Shown: positions 1-8,562, counted from the first letter of the stretch. The stretch: 24,067 nt of DNA from Gammaproteobacteria bacterium UBA2168 (GCA_002327525.1 DCWG01000163.1:8776-32842); one strand, 5' to 3'. The notes: generated by a model not told the origin, from the sequence alone. Numbers and translations: made by a program.

Positions 1-114
1 GGGCCGATCGCTCGCCGCGAGCCGCTCAGAGCTGAGGTGGTGATCCGCAATCGCCACGCTCGCCGTGATATTCACACTCAGTAGGACAAGCAACATCATC
101 GCAGTTCTAGTCAT
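1..114 (-). CDS. N-terminus of an exported protein, cut by the window edge
   Basis: This is the first 38 codons of a minus-strand gene whose remainder lies outside the window. Translation from the ATG at 114 gives a short basic start (MTRTAM), a hydrophobic core (MLLVLLSVNITASV) and an Ala-x-Ala-like stretch (AIAD). That is a classic Sec signal peptide with likely cleavage near residue 23, so the product should be periplasmic or secreted. A ribosome site (GGGAG) lies a few bases upstream of the ATG. The mature start (DHHLSSERLAASDRP) resembles exported SAM-dependent methyltransferase-like proteins, but too little is visible to assign a function. Confidence 0.6.
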   Translation of the reverse strand, partial: MTRTAMMLLVLLSVNITASVAIADHHLSSERLAASDRP

Positions 115-323
115 GAGTCTCTCCCTTTGTCGTACTGCGCACTCTACCCAATTCGGCGGCGTAAGGCGCGCTGGTACACATCTGATGGGTATGACCAAGC
201 AGGTGCTCGTCCCGGAGTGTGCACCACTCGTCGATCCATGATTATGAAGGCCGGTTGCGGCGCAGGATCGTTTCAATCCGGCGAATCTGCCTCGAACGAC
301 GCGACGATACGTCACCCATCACA

Positions 324-782
324 TCACGGCCCAACAAACCGACCCACCAGGTAATCCATGAATGCTTGAATACAACCCGAGCATCTCAACTCCTGATGTG
401 TGAGCAGCCAAACGCCGACAGGTTCGAGAGGCAGTCTGTAGTTCAACGCCACCAGATCGTTGTGTAGTTTCTTCAAGATGCCAACACCAACCCCGGAGGC
501 AACGGCCGACAATGCATCCCCATGGCTTGTCGCTCTTAGCACCACATTGGGTCGTCGCGAATATCGGCGAAGCGCTCTTTCCTGCCTAGGTGCTCCTTTT
601 CCAACCCTTAGATTCACAGTCGAGCCCCAAATCATCCAGTCGACAGCGTTCGGCCGTGATGCGCCCTCATCGCTCAAACACAGATACTCCCTCAAGGCGT
701 AGTAACCAAAATTCTCCCGCGTCAACTGCCTTCCGACAAGGTGGCCGCGCTACGCGACCATGACATCCACGTCGCACGCGAC
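324..782 (-). pseudogene. LysR-type regulator relic (substrate-binding domain only)
   Basis: The minus strand encodes about 130 residues resembling the end of a LysR effector-binding domain. It includes a segment like NVVLRATSHGDALSAVASG, followed by GVGILKKL, then a closing VWLLTHQELR and a terminal FMDYLVGRF, which are typical of the family. Upstream in the same frame the reading continues as CDVDVMVA, an in-frame TAG at 750-752, then RGHLVGRQL, matching the usual 'aDvaiR...LigR.L' region. A second in-frame TAG lies at 822-824. No helix-turn-helix domain is present. The gene is therefore truncated and interrupted, and is not expected to make a working regulator. The TAG could be a sequencing error, but the missing DNA-binding domain could not. 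Confidence 0.65.
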
Positions 783-968
783 GCTTTGAACAATAGCACT
801 CACCGTGCGTGCCAGATGTACCTATCGACCAAGCGAAGCAGATTGGACTACGATTGTTAGTTGGCACGCGCGCAGAAATCATTACTGGATTCAATGCACA
901 GCAAGGAAGACCAGCACACCCTCCCGGGATTGAGTATCCTCATCGGGACAGGAACAAGGGAGATATCG

Positions 969-1406
969 ATGGACAAAGAAGAACTCTGGAAACGATTTCA
1001 GGCTCACATGAACTACACCGACGAAGAAATGGAACTGTTCAAGTCGGATCCCGCCAAGGTCAAAATGGTCACGGAGACCAGGAGCTTCGTGAAGTGCAAG
1101 ATCATCGCCGAGGTGATCGAGTCTCAGGGCTGTCACGCCGGGCACCGGGTGGGCGACAGGATCGTCATGGACGGGAACGGCCAGCTGCTGACTCGTGAGT
1201 GTCCCGGCAAGGTCTGCATTTTCGCAGCTTCCGCCCTGCACCCTCCGGTCAACGTGATCTACGAGCGCTTCGTCAGCAACTCAGATCCCGACCATGAGAA
1301 AACCAGCGTGGTGCAATGCTCCGACATCGGTCTCGAAAATGGCGGCTGGGGCAAGATTCTGATGAAAGTGTTCGTCGAGGAAGAAGGCCAGGCGAAGTCG
1401 GCATGA
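969..1406 (+). CDS. TIGR04076-like protein of unknown function
   Basis: This 145-residue cytoplasmic protein has no signal peptide or membrane segment. The ATG at 969 is chosen because an AAGGGAG ribosome site precedes it; the frame stays open further upstream but without family-like sequence. The core runs from V41-K42-C43 through E52-S-Q-G-C55-H-A-G-H59 and V61-G-D63, then C78-P-G-K and a late C117 before GLENGGWG. This cysteine- and glycine-rich layout resembles the TIGR04076 family, small proteins of unknown role often found near catabolic or radical enzymes. The several conserved cysteines could bind a metal (inference). It precedes the kinase and thiamine-enzyme pair on the same strand, with 260 bp and a hydrolase relic between, so co-transcription is uncertain. 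Confidence 0.6.
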   Translation: MDKEELWKRFQAHMNYTDEEMELFKSDPAKVKMVTETRSFVKCKIIAEVIESQGCHAGHRVGDRIVMDGNGQLLTRECPGKVCIFAASALHPPVNVIYERFVSNSDPDHEKTSVVQCSDIGLENGGWGKILMKVFVEEEGQAKSA

Positions 1407-1481
1407 CGACGGGTCGCCGCTACCATATCCATGCGATGAGCCTGTATCTCGTCCGCTGTGTGTATGCTGCATAGCCTTCCA

Positions 1482-1574
1482 GCTCGCGCCGACGCCGGCC
1501 TGCTCGACGAAGTTGCGCCCGAAGACATCGCGCACCTTCGCGAACCGATCACTGCAATAACCATGGATATCCAT
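1482..1574 (-). pseudogene. Fragment of a beta-lactamase-like serine hydrolase N-terminus
   Basis: A minus-strand start at 1574 reads MDIHGYCSDRFAKVRDVFG then RNFVEQAGVGAS, after which similarity is lost. The opening matches the usual start of the class C beta-lactamase/esterase family ('...G.cdprF..Vr..F..nf...g.vGAs'). The catalytic Ser-x-x-Lys motif and the rest of the roughly 380-residue family length are absent. A weak purine-rich site (ACGAGAG) precedes the start. It appears to be the stump of a deleted gene. The assignment rests on about 30 residues. Confidence 0.4.
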
Positions 1575-1666
1575 CGGTGAGACTCTCGTTTCGAAAAAAG
1601 CGGTGGCCCTAGCACGAATGCCTCAACCGGTTGCATTTGGTAGGGTCGGTGCGGGTAGACTGGGGC

Positions 1667-2722
1667 ATGCCGTCATGTCATGTCCTGTTATCTGCAGATG
1701 ATCGCACCGGCGCACTGGAAATCGGTGGCCTGATCGCAAACGAGCAATTCACCGTACCGGTGGGGCCGAATGCGCAAAGCGAGCGTCTTTGCGTTGTAGA
1801 CATCACCACACGACATGTCTCAAGAGAAGCTGCGCAACAGAGCATGGTCGAATTGCTTCGGCGCAATGCCACCCACCGTGCACACAAGATGGACGCTGGT
1901 CTGCGTGGCAACTGGCCATTCGAAATCGAGGTGCTGCTGGAAGCTGGCCACAAGGTGGCCGTCGTGTGCAGTTTTCCCGATGCCGACAGGCGCTGCAAGG
2001 ATGGCGTTGTATACATCCATGATCTTCCCGTGCTGGAGAGCGTGTTCGGACAGGATCCGCTGAACGCACCGGTCAGCAGCCGACCCGCCGACGTTCTGGA
2101 GCATGCGGGGGTGTCGGGTGACGTGGTGGTTTGGGATGCCGATGACAATGAACAGTTGCATGCCGCAATCGAGCGCGCAGCCGCCGAGACTCGGGTGGTG
2201 GTTGGCGCTTCAGGGGCCCTCGGCGCCTTTGCGCAGACACTCTACCCCACCCTGCAACCCCGCAGGGTGCCTCTGCCCCACCCAAGGCGCGTGGTTTGCG
2301 GCAGTCTCAATCCCCTCAGCCGGGAGCAGATCGAGAGAACAGGACATCCGATCCAACTGGTTGGCGGTCGGCTGGACCTGATCGACGATCCGGCAATCAT
2401 CGCGACACCGCTACCCGGCGGTGACATAGGAGAAGCCGAGGCTCTGGCAATGGCGGTGAAGGTCGCTAAAGACATACGCGCCGTCTGGTCGAACATCGGA
2501 ACTCTGATCGTCATCGGGGGCGACACAGTGGGCGCGATCGTCGGCGAGGATACGCTCGAAGTCATTGGTACGGTTGCACCCGGCATACCTGCTTCGCTAT
2601 ATGACGGTGTGTGTCTGATCACCAAGGGTGGCGGAATCGGCCAGCTGGATGTCATTCGGGATTTACTACAGAGATCCCGGCAGGATGCACACCCTGATTT
2701 TGAGACGGGTACAAGCACATGA
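1667..2722 (+). CDS. DUF1537 family four-carbon acid sugar kinase-like protein
   Basis: The 351-residue product has the landmarks of the DUF1537 (OtnK/DtnK/LtnK) kinases. These are an N-terminal A-D-D-R-T-G-A loop at residues 10-16, a K-M-D-A-G-L-R-G-N segment like the family's K.DStlRGN, and a C-terminal nucleotide-binding region with GGDTVGAI near residue 284 followed by P-G-I-P and K-G-G-G-I-G. Characterised members phosphorylate four-carbon acid sugars such as 3-oxo-tetronates using ATP. The substrate here is unknown. It is shorter than the usual 400 or more residues. The ATG at 1667 places the A-D-D motif as in homologues; an in-frame TTG at 1631 is a less likely start. Its stop overlaps the next start as ATGA, so the two products are probably coupled. 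Confidence 0.8.
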   Translation: MPSCHVLLSADDRTGALEIGGLIANEQFTVPVGPNAQSERLCVVDITTRHVSREAAQQSMVELLRRNATHRAHKMDAGLRGNWPFEIEVLLEAGHKVAVVCSFPDADRRCKDGVVYIHDLPVLESVFGQDPLNAPVSSRPADVLEHAGVSGDVVVWDADDNEQLHAAIERAAAETRVVVGASGALGAFAQTLYPTLQPRRVPLPHPRRVVCGSLNPLSREQIERTGHPIQLVGGRLDLIDDPAIIATPLPGGDIGEAEALAMAVKVAKDIRAVWSNIGTLIVIGGDTVGAIVGEDTLEVIGTVAPGIPASLYDGVCLITKGGGIGQLDVIRDLLQRSRQDAHPDFETGTST

Positions 2723-4383
2723 ACGGCTTTGATGTAGTGGCCCGATGTCTGAAGACGGAAGGCGTCAGGTGGATGGCCTGCTTCCCGGCAAATCCCCTGA
2801 TCGAAGCTGTTGCCAGGGTTGGTATCCGCCCGATCGTTTTTCGCCAGGAACGCGGTGGTATCAACGCAGCCGACGGGTTCAGCCGCCAGACCGCGGGAAG
2901 AGAGATCGGCGTTTTTGCGGCACAGGATGGTCCCGGGGTCGAAAACTCCTTCGGTGGGATCGCGCAGGCTTTCGGCGAAGCAGTGCCGATCTTGTTCCTG
3001 CCCCAGGGCTATGCACAGGGCAATCAGGACATAGTGCCTAACTTCTCGGCCAGACAGAACTATGCACACATAACCAAACTGGCAATATCCATAGACAAGG
3101 TGGATCAGACCTCTCGTGAGATCAGGCGCGCATTCCACGCCATGCGCCACGGGCGACCCGGGCCCGCCCTGGTGGAGATGCCGAGGGATGTTATGCAACA
3201 GGAAACATCGGCGGATGCCGTCGACTATACAGCGACCAGGACGATGACTTACGCACCGAGCCCGGGAGACGTGAAAGACGCCGTTGCCGCGCTTCTTGCC
3301 GCCGACAATCCGGTCATCTGGTCCGGTCAGGGCGTATTGTACGCACGCGCATCGGATCTGTTGCGTGAGTTCGTGGATCTCGTGCAAATACCGGTGATCA
3401 CCACCATGCAGGGAAAAAGTACCTTTCCGGATGACCACCCGCTCGCGCTGGGTTCTGCCAACCGCACCGCGCCCAAAGCCGTGTACCACTGGCTGGGCAC
3501 CTCCGATACGGTGTTCGCGATTGGCTCGGGCCTCACCCGCACGGCCTTCGGACAGGAGATTCCCGACGGCAAGTTCCTGATTCACAACACGGTATCAGCC
3601 GAGGACATCAACAAGGACTATCGAGCCGATGTCGGGCTGGTGGGTGATGCGGGCTTGACCCTTGCGATGATGATCGATGAAGCAAAGGCTCAACTGGGAC
3701 CCGAAGGGCGCGCACCCGCAACCGAACTGCACCGACGAATAGCGGCTATCAAAGCGCAATGGCTGCAGGAATGGAGTGCGGTTCTGAACGCAGATGACAT
3801 ACCCATCAATCCGTATCGGGTTGTCAGCGAGATAGACAGGAACCTGGACCACGTGAATTCGGTTGTCACGCACGATGCAGGCAGCCCGCGCGATCAAATC
3901 ATGCCCTTTTACCGGGCCACCGTGCCGCACGGTTACATTGGTTGGGGGAAAACAACCCATCTCGGCTATGGCATTCCCCTCGTGATGGGCGCCAAGCTGG
4001 CCGATCCGGACAAATTCTGCATGAACTTCATGGGCGATCTCGCGTTCGGACACACCGGCACCGAGATCGAAACAGCCGTGCGCGCGCAGATCCCCATTAC
4101 GACCATCGTCATCAATAACCGCACTATGGGGGGTTATGACGAAAAGATGCCGGTTGCAATGCAGCGTTTCGGCGCGGGCAATCAGGGCGGAGACTACGCC
4201 GGCATGGCAAGAGCGATGGGCGCACGCGGCATCCACGTCGACACCACAAACGAAATCGCCCCCGCTATACAGGGCGCACGGCGCGCAAACAAAGAAGGCG
4301 ACGTTGTGGTCATCGAAATCGCCACCAGACAGTTCACCAGTTTTTCGCAGTACCCCGGGTTGCTCATAAATCCGCCGGAGTAG
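2719..4383 (+). CDS. Thiamine diphosphate-dependent enzyme, acetolactate synthase-like
   Basis: The 554-residue protein has the three-domain layout of the acetolactate synthase/decarboxylase superfamily. The N-terminal pyrimidine-binding domain has the cofactor-activating glutamate at E44 (RQERGGINAADG). A central domain follows, and then the C-terminal diphosphate-binding domain, where G439-D440 is followed 26 residues later by N466-N467 (the GD...NN motif for Mg and ThDP). Family members carry out decarboxylation or carboligation of 2-keto acids; examples are acetolactate synthase, phosphonopyruvate decarboxylase and sulfoacetaldehyde acetyltransferase. The sequence does not let me choose a substrate. 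It starts inside the stop codon of the DUF1537 kinase, so both probably act in one pathway on a short acid or sugar acid (inference). Confidence 0.85.
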   Translation: MNGFDVVARCLKTEGVRWMACFPANPLIEAVARVGIRPIVFRQERGGINAADGFSRQTAGREIGVFAAQDGPGVENSFGGIAQAFGEAVPILFLPQGYAQGNQDIVPNFSARQNYAHITKLAISIDKVDQTSREIRRAFHAMRHGRPGPALVEMPRDVMQQETSADAVDYTATRTMTYAPSPGDVKDAVAALLAADNPVIWSGQGVLYARASDLLREFVDLVQIPVITTMQGKSTFPDDHPLALGSANRTAPKAVYHWLGTSDTVFAIGSGLTRTAFGQEIPDGKFLIHNTVSAEDINKDYRADVGLVGDAGLTLAMMIDEAKAQLGPEGRAPATELHRRIAAIKAQWLQEWSAVLNADDIPINPYRVVSEIDRNLDHVNSVVTHDAGSPRDQIMPFYRATVPHGYIGWGKTTHLGYGIPLVMGAKLADPDKFCMNFMGDLAFGHTGTEIETAVRAQIPITTIVINNRTMGGYDEKMPVAMQRFGAGNQGGDYAGMARAMGARGIHVDTTNEIAPAIQGARRANKEGDVVVIEIATRQFTSFSQYPGLLINPPE

Positions 4384-4403
4384 ACACCCTCATCAACCGG
4401 AGC

Positions 4404-4619
4404 CTACCCCGGGCCACCAGCCGTGCACCGCCCGAACGTCTCGTGCTGCCGCACGCAGTACCGATATCCGCTTGCAGACAACCCACGAAGTTTCTTGAAG
4501 TTCTTGGTGAAAGCCTGCGCACTTGAGTATCCAACGGCCATCGCGACGTCTGTCACAGGCTCACCTGTGTCCGCGAGTAAAGACTCCGCGTGCTGGATGC
4601 GAATACGCTCGACGATGGA
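4404..4619 (-). pseudogene. AraC-family regulator relic (C-terminal helix-turn-helix)
   Basis: On the minus strand the frame ending at TAG 4404-4406 reads SIVERIRIQHAESLLADTG, then EPVTDVAMAVGYSSAQAF, then TKNFKKLRGLSASGYR. This is a clear second AraC/XylS helix-turn-helix with its hallmark GYSS-x-x-x-F and the final G-x-S-x-x-x-Y-R. A TGA lies in frame at 4620-4622, exactly where the homologous helix should continue. Just beyond it, traces of the preceding helix (LVPRGL) remain. The effector-binding domain is absent. It lies next to the 3' end of the acyl-CoA ligase gene and may once have regulated it (inference). Confidence 0.7.
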
Positions 4620-4671
4620 TCACAAACCGCGGGGCACCAACGGGAGCGGTCTGATCGGCTGGATGTTTGGA

Positions 4672-6267
4672 TCAACGTGGAATGACGACGCCAGCACTAA
4701 CACGATCCCATGTCTCGGCTGTTACGCCGGACTCTCGTATCTTCGCTTTCTGGATTCGGGCGGTCGCTTCCGTCTTGGGCAGTTCATCCCAGAATTCCAC
4801 ATATCGGGGAATGGCGAATCGAGGCATCCGTGGAATCAGAAACTCAATGAGCTCTGGCGGATCGAGACTCACATCCGACTCCAGCACGACGGCGATCTTG
4901 ATCTCGTCTTCGCCTTCATCGGCGGGCACCGCGACGGCGCCACTCTCTGCGATCGCCGGGTGTCCGTTGACAATCGTCTCGATCTCGAAGCTCGAAATGT
5001 TCTCACCGCGACGACGTATGTAATCCTTGGCGCGGTCGACGAAATAGTAGTTGCCATCCTCATCGTAGGTGAACGCATCGCCTGTGTGAAACCAGCCATT
5101 GCGCCATGCTTCGCTCGTCTTCTCCGGCATGTTCCAGTATCCGGCATTCAACTCCCACGGTTCGCCTCGAACGATTAACTCCCCGGGCGTGTGCGCCGCC
5201 ACCTCGATATCGTGCTCATCCACGATGCGCACCTGCACTCCTGCACGGGCCTGGCCGCAACTGCTGTAGTTAACGCCGGTACAGCGCACGTCAGGACGGA
5301 CGATAGGACTGTTGATTTCCGTCATGTTGTAGGTGGTGAAGACATCAACACCGAAACGCTCGCTGAACGCGTCAACCTCTGGGATCACCGGAGCCATCAC
5401 CACTGTTTCCATGGGATTTTCGCAGTCACCCGCCTGTTCGGGCTGATTGAGCAACATCTGCGCAAGCGGTCCCAGGAGCACGGCTGCATTGGCATCGAAG
5501 GTTCGGACGTCGTGCCAATACTCGCTGGGTGAAAAGGCCTCTCGGATCACGCTGGCGCCACCAAACACCGTCGCGCTGTAAAATCCGCCCTTGCCGGTGA
5601 TGTGAAACACTGGAAAGGGTGAGTAGACGCGTATCCCGTCGAGCCGGTCGAGCGGAATGAAGCCGCTTTCCATCGTCGCCTTGAGCTGTCCCCAGGGGAC
5701 CATGACCGCCTTCGAACGCCCGGTAGTTCCGGAAGTGTAGATCAACGACGAGATATCCCAGGGACCTGGTTCCGGCCGTTCGCTCGGTTGCGCATCAGCG
5801 ATAAATTCGTCCGAGGAGATCACGCCAAAGGGCAGATTTTCAGGCACCACATCGGGTGGACCGAATACCACTGCAAGTTTCAGGTAAGGCAGCTGATCGG
5901 CAATATCGAACAGCGGTCGGGCAAAACGAGCATCCGCCAGAACGACCTCGGCCTCGGTGTTGTTGACTACGTGGCGCAGCCAGTCACCTTTGTAGTTCGT
6001 GTTGATTGGCGATTCGATCGCACCGAGCCACGCACAACCCTGCCATGCACGAAATGCATCGAAGCCGTTGGTGAACAAGGTGACAACGGGATGTCCGCGT
6101 CTTGCACCACTGCGCTCCAATGCGCTGGCCCAGCACAAGGTATCCGTGTACGCCTCCTCCCACGACAGTACGCTTCCATCGACCTGTTTAAGCGCAACAT
6201 CAGCGCCATTCTCGCCAGCGCGTTTTGCCAGCATCTGTGGCATGAGATCCGGGTACTCGAATGTCAT
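4672..6267 (-). CDS. Acyl-CoA ligase (AMP-forming, ANL superfamily)
   Basis: The 531-residue enzyme is expected to activate a carboxylic acid as acyl-AMP and transfer it to coenzyme A. The ATP-binding P-loop YTSGTTGRSKAV is at residues 177-188. Further on come YNMTE (the adenylate-binding motif), WFHTGD and the hinge region VDRAKDYIRRRGENIS. The C-terminal end reads PKTEATARIQKAKIR, where the usual catalytic lysine position appears as R, with K three residues later; this may be a subfamily trait. The ATG at 6267 has a well-placed AGGAG and is preferred to an in-frame ATG eight codons upstream. The layout resembles CaiC-type ligases. It diverges from the acyl-CoA dehydrogenase at 6538, a partner that would act on the CoA ester. 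A perfect inverted repeat lies 32 bp upstream. Confidence 0.9.
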   Translation of the reverse strand: MTFEYPDLMPQMLAKRAGENGADVALKQVDGSVLSWEEAYTDTLCWASALERSGARRGHPVVTLFTNGFDAFRAWQGCAWLGAIESPINTNYKGDWLRHVVNNTEAEVVLADARFARPLFDIADQLPYLKLAVVFGPPDVVPENLPFGVISSDEFIADAQPSERPEPGPWDISSLIYTSGTTGRSKAVMVPWGQLKATMESGFIPLDRLDGIRVYSPFPVFHITGKGGFYSATVFGGASVIREAFSPSEYWHDVRTFDANAAVLLGPLAQMLLNQPEQAGDCENPMETVVMAPVIPEVDAFSERFGVDVFTTYNMTEINSPIVRPDVRCTGVNYSSCGQARAGVQVRIVDEHDIEVAAHTPGELIVRGEPWELNAGYWNMPEKTSEAWRNGWFHTGDAFTYDEDGNYYFVDRAKDYIRRRGENISSFEIETIVNGHPAIAESGAVAVPADEGEDEIKIAVVLESDVSLDPPELIEFLIPRMPRFAIPRYVEFWDELPKTEATARIQKAKIRESGVTAETWDRVSAGVVIPR

Positions 6268-6298
6268 CAATCGCTCCTGCTTACCCATCATCCAATCC

Positions 6299-6317
6299 AG
6301 TATGGATGTTACATACT
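6299..6317. promoter_or_regulatory. Inverted repeat between ligase and dehydrogenase genes, candidate operator
   Basis: The arms AGTATG and CATACT are a perfect 6-bp inverted repeat separated by 7 nt, 32 bp upstream of the ligase ATG and in the divergent intergenic region. The size suits a dimeric regulator such as TetR, MarR or GntR. No regulator gene adjoins it except the AraC relic at the far end of the ligase gene. It differs from the 20-bp motif shared near marR. Confidence 0.4.
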
Positions 6318-6537
6318 ACCGATGACATTCACATTGCCCGGATCCGCTCTGCGGGCAGTAGTGCCTCAACGGCAATGTGGGCGTTGACCTTGAACACGAC
6401 ACAAGCAAGGCTTGCATAGCCCATATCGCCCAGCCGGGAGGTGGCTAAGTGTCGTTTGAACGATGTTGTCGGATCGATCTCGAAGCCAGGATGCTGGCCG
6501 GCCATCTGGGTTTTCGATTTGCACAATGGAGAATGTG

Positions 6538-7716
6538 ATGTCGCTGCGTGGTTTTCCGGAAGAAGTCAGGGATTGGCTCGGTACAAACTGCCCTCCGGGC
6601 GTGCGAGGCAAGCGTTATGGCTACACCGGCGGGCGCGGGGCTCGAATCGGCGATAGTGCTTTCACCGAGTGGTTCGATCGTTGCGTCGAACGCGGTTTCA
6701 CAGTTCCGACCTGGCCGCTCGAGTATGGCGGCGCCGGTCTCACGGCCGCTGAGAACGACATTCTTACTCGAGAGCTGCGGGCTATACAGGCACCCAGGCC
6801 GCTACTGGGCATGGGCGTAAATCTGATAGGCCCCACCATTCTCGAATTCGGCAGCCAGGAACAGAAATCGTTCCACCTTCCCAGGATCGCCGAAGGAGAA
6901 ATCCGGTGGTGCCAGGGTTATTCCGAACCGGGTGCAGGGTCGGATCTCGCAGGGCTACAGACCAGGGCTGTGAGCAACGGGAATCACTACACGATAAATG
7001 GATCCAAGATCTGGACCTCGGGCGCGCACGTCTCGGACTGGATATTCTGCCTGGTGAGAACCGATTCAAACGCACCCAAACACGAAGGCATAAGCTTCCT
7101 CCTGATGCCATTGGATAGCGCCGGGATCAGTGTCAGGCAAATCGACTTGATTGCCGGTGGTTCTGAGTTTTGCGAGGTGTTCTTCACGGACGTTAATGTG
7201 CCCAAAAGCAATCTCCTTGGTGAAGAAAACAAGGGATGGTCGATCGCCAAACGGCTGTTGCAGTACGAGCGCTTCTCAGTGACGGAGCCCGGTGCAAGCG
7301 GATTTTCGCTGGTCGTGGGCGGCGTGGACGAAATCGCGAAATCGTACGTCGGCATGGCGGACGGTCGAATTCAGGATCCCGTTTTGCGAAATGAAATCAC
7401 GAGAAACGCGATGGATGCGAGGTCGCTCGATCTAACCATACAGAGGATCAAACAAGAGAGCGCAGATGGTGATGCCGTGAATGTCACCACCTCGATTCTG
7501 AAGTACTACAGCAGCGAGCTGACTTGTGAAGAGGACGAGCTGAGAATTCAGGCGATGGGCGCCGCTTCTCTGGGCTGGGAGGGTCCAGGATTCAGCGACC
7601 TGGAGCTTTCGAGCACGAGGAAATGGCTAACCAACAAGGCGGCGAGGATTGCGGGCGGTACCAGCGAAATACAGCTGAACATCATCGCCAAGAGAGTGCT
7701 GGGATTACCGGACTAA
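6538..7716 (+). CDS. Acyl-CoA dehydrogenase family protein
   Basis: The 392-residue flavoenzyme is expected to introduce an alpha,beta double bond into an acyl-CoA with FAD. It shows the central beta-domain signature EIRWCQGYSEPGAGSDLAGL (residues 121-140), the K-I-W-T-S-G strand after it, and the C-terminal A-G-G-T-S-E-I-Q near the FAD site. The catalytic base of the common MCAD position is replaced by G in that motif. E244, in Q-Y-E-R, matches the position used by the isovaleryl/long-chain type, so that is the likely base (inference). The ATG at 6538 follows a GGAG at proper spacing; in-frame starts further upstream lack family sequence. An enoyl-CoA hydratase remnant follows 14 bp later, which suggests an original beta-oxidation operon. 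Confidence 0.88.
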   Translation: MSLRGFPEEVRDWLGTNCPPGVRGKRYGYTGGRGARIGDSAFTEWFDRCVERGFTVPTWPLEYGGAGLTAAENDILTRELRAIQAPRPLLGMGVNLIGPTILEFGSQEQKSFHLPRIAEGEIRWCQGYSEPGAGSDLAGLQTRAVSNGNHYTINGSKIWTSGAHVSDWIFCLVRTDSNAPKHEGISFLLMPLDSAGISVRQIDLIAGGSEFCEVFFTDVNVPKSNLLGEENKGWSIAKRLLQYERFSVTEPGASGFSLVVGGVDEIAKSYVGMADGRIQDPVLRNEITRNAMDARSLDLTIQRIKQESADGDAVNVTTSILKYYSSELTCEEDELRIQAMGAASLGWEGPGFSDLELSSTRKWLTNKAARIAGGTSEIQLNIIAKRVLGLPD

Positions 7717-7729
7717 GGAGAAACGAGTG

Positions 7730-7934
7730 ATGCAGATATACGAGACCATTGTTTACACCCACGAGGACCACATTGTAACCGTCATGTTGAATCGGCCGCA
7801 CGCTCGAGGAACGCCTGCGCATAGAAACGGAAATGATGATGTCCATGTGGTGGCGCAGGGACAAACACAGCGCCGGTGCCCAGGCTTTCCTCGACAAGAA
7901 CACCAGGCCCGACTGGCCGAACCATGGGTTGTAG
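7730..7934 (+). pseudogene. Enoyl-CoA hydratase with a large internal deletion
   Basis: The ATG at 7730, preceded by AAGGAG, begins MQIYETIVYTHEDHIVTVML followed by NRPHA. This is the standard crotonase N-terminus up to its 'LNRP' motif. It is joined directly, in a shifted frame (from 7803), to LEERLRIETEMMMSMW, ending AFLDKNTRPDWPNHGL and TAG at 7932-7934, which is the standard crotonase C-terminus. About 190 residues, including the oxyanion hole and catalytic glutamates, are missing. The gene is dead but the ribosome site is intact. The intact version would have hydrated the product of the neighbouring acyl-CoA dehydrogenase. Confidence 0.75.
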
Positions 7935-8005
7935 ATCCTCTCGGTTCTGTCAAAGACATTGATCATGATTGTTTGCAGGTACGACCTTGCTCGTCCAGGC
8001 ATGAT

Positions 8006-8230
8006 ATGAGCACCATCGATCTGCTCGATAATCCCGTGTGGTATGCCATCAATTCCGTACACACCGACCTTGCGCTCCAGACAGGTGAGCATCCACCCAA
8101 AGCGGGACGATATCGACCCGAAATATCGTCTTTCGCAGGCATCGAGACGCCGGATGCCCTGCGCTACCGGGCCATCCTCCAGCCCAGGTCAAACGCTTTG
8201 TTCCGCAATCCGCCTTCGGTCACGCCATGA
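8006..8230 (+). pseudogene. GNAT acetyltransferase N-terminal fragment
   Basis: The frame from ATG 8006 reads MSTIDLLDNPVWYAINSVHT, then DLALQTGEHPPKAGRYRPEI and SSFAGIETPDAL. This resembles the start of a class of GNAT/FR47-like acetyltransferases ('LDNPvWhALtg.ha.la.g...arRY.pdvspFaal'). Family similarity fades near ALRYRAILQP and the frame stops at 8228-8230. The acetyl-CoA-binding domain that should follow is not visible in any frame. It is most likely a truncated gene. Confidence 0.45.
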
Positions 8231-8562
8231 AAGCCACCTGGGGCTTGACCCAGCAGAAGTTCCTGTCCCACGAGATTGCGATCAGCGAAGCTGACGCCGC
8301 AGCCCGTGCAGCCCTCGCGTGTCACGTTCCACAATGGGACACGACCACCCGAAGGCATCGGTCGTCTGATCGATGCGACCGAGCGAACCGTTTATCCGCG
8401 CCGAATACAAAACACCGGTGCAGTTCGCCATGATCTGTTCGACTAAGAGCCCTCAGCACCTCACGCAGAATGGGCTCTCGCGCGATCATGTCGCAAAAGA
8501 TTGCCCGCAGCGATGGTGCTGCTGTCGGTGAAGAACACCCCAACCCAACAACCAGCGTGCAC
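8231..8562. other. Stretch without a recognisable gene
   Basis: Short frames on both strands in this stretch do not resemble any family I recognise. Given the relics on its left, it is probably decayed coding sequence. I see no terminator, repeat or RNA gene here. Confidence 0.4.

Noticed and set aside
2242..3585. A 447-codon minus-strand open frame
   Set aside because: It lies opposite the kinase and thiamine enzyme, whose motifs are clear. The minus frame shows no family similarity.
4423..5178. A 251-codon plus-strand open frame
   Set aside because: It overlaps the acyl-CoA ligase and the AraC relic on the other strand, with no family sequence. It is a shadow frame.
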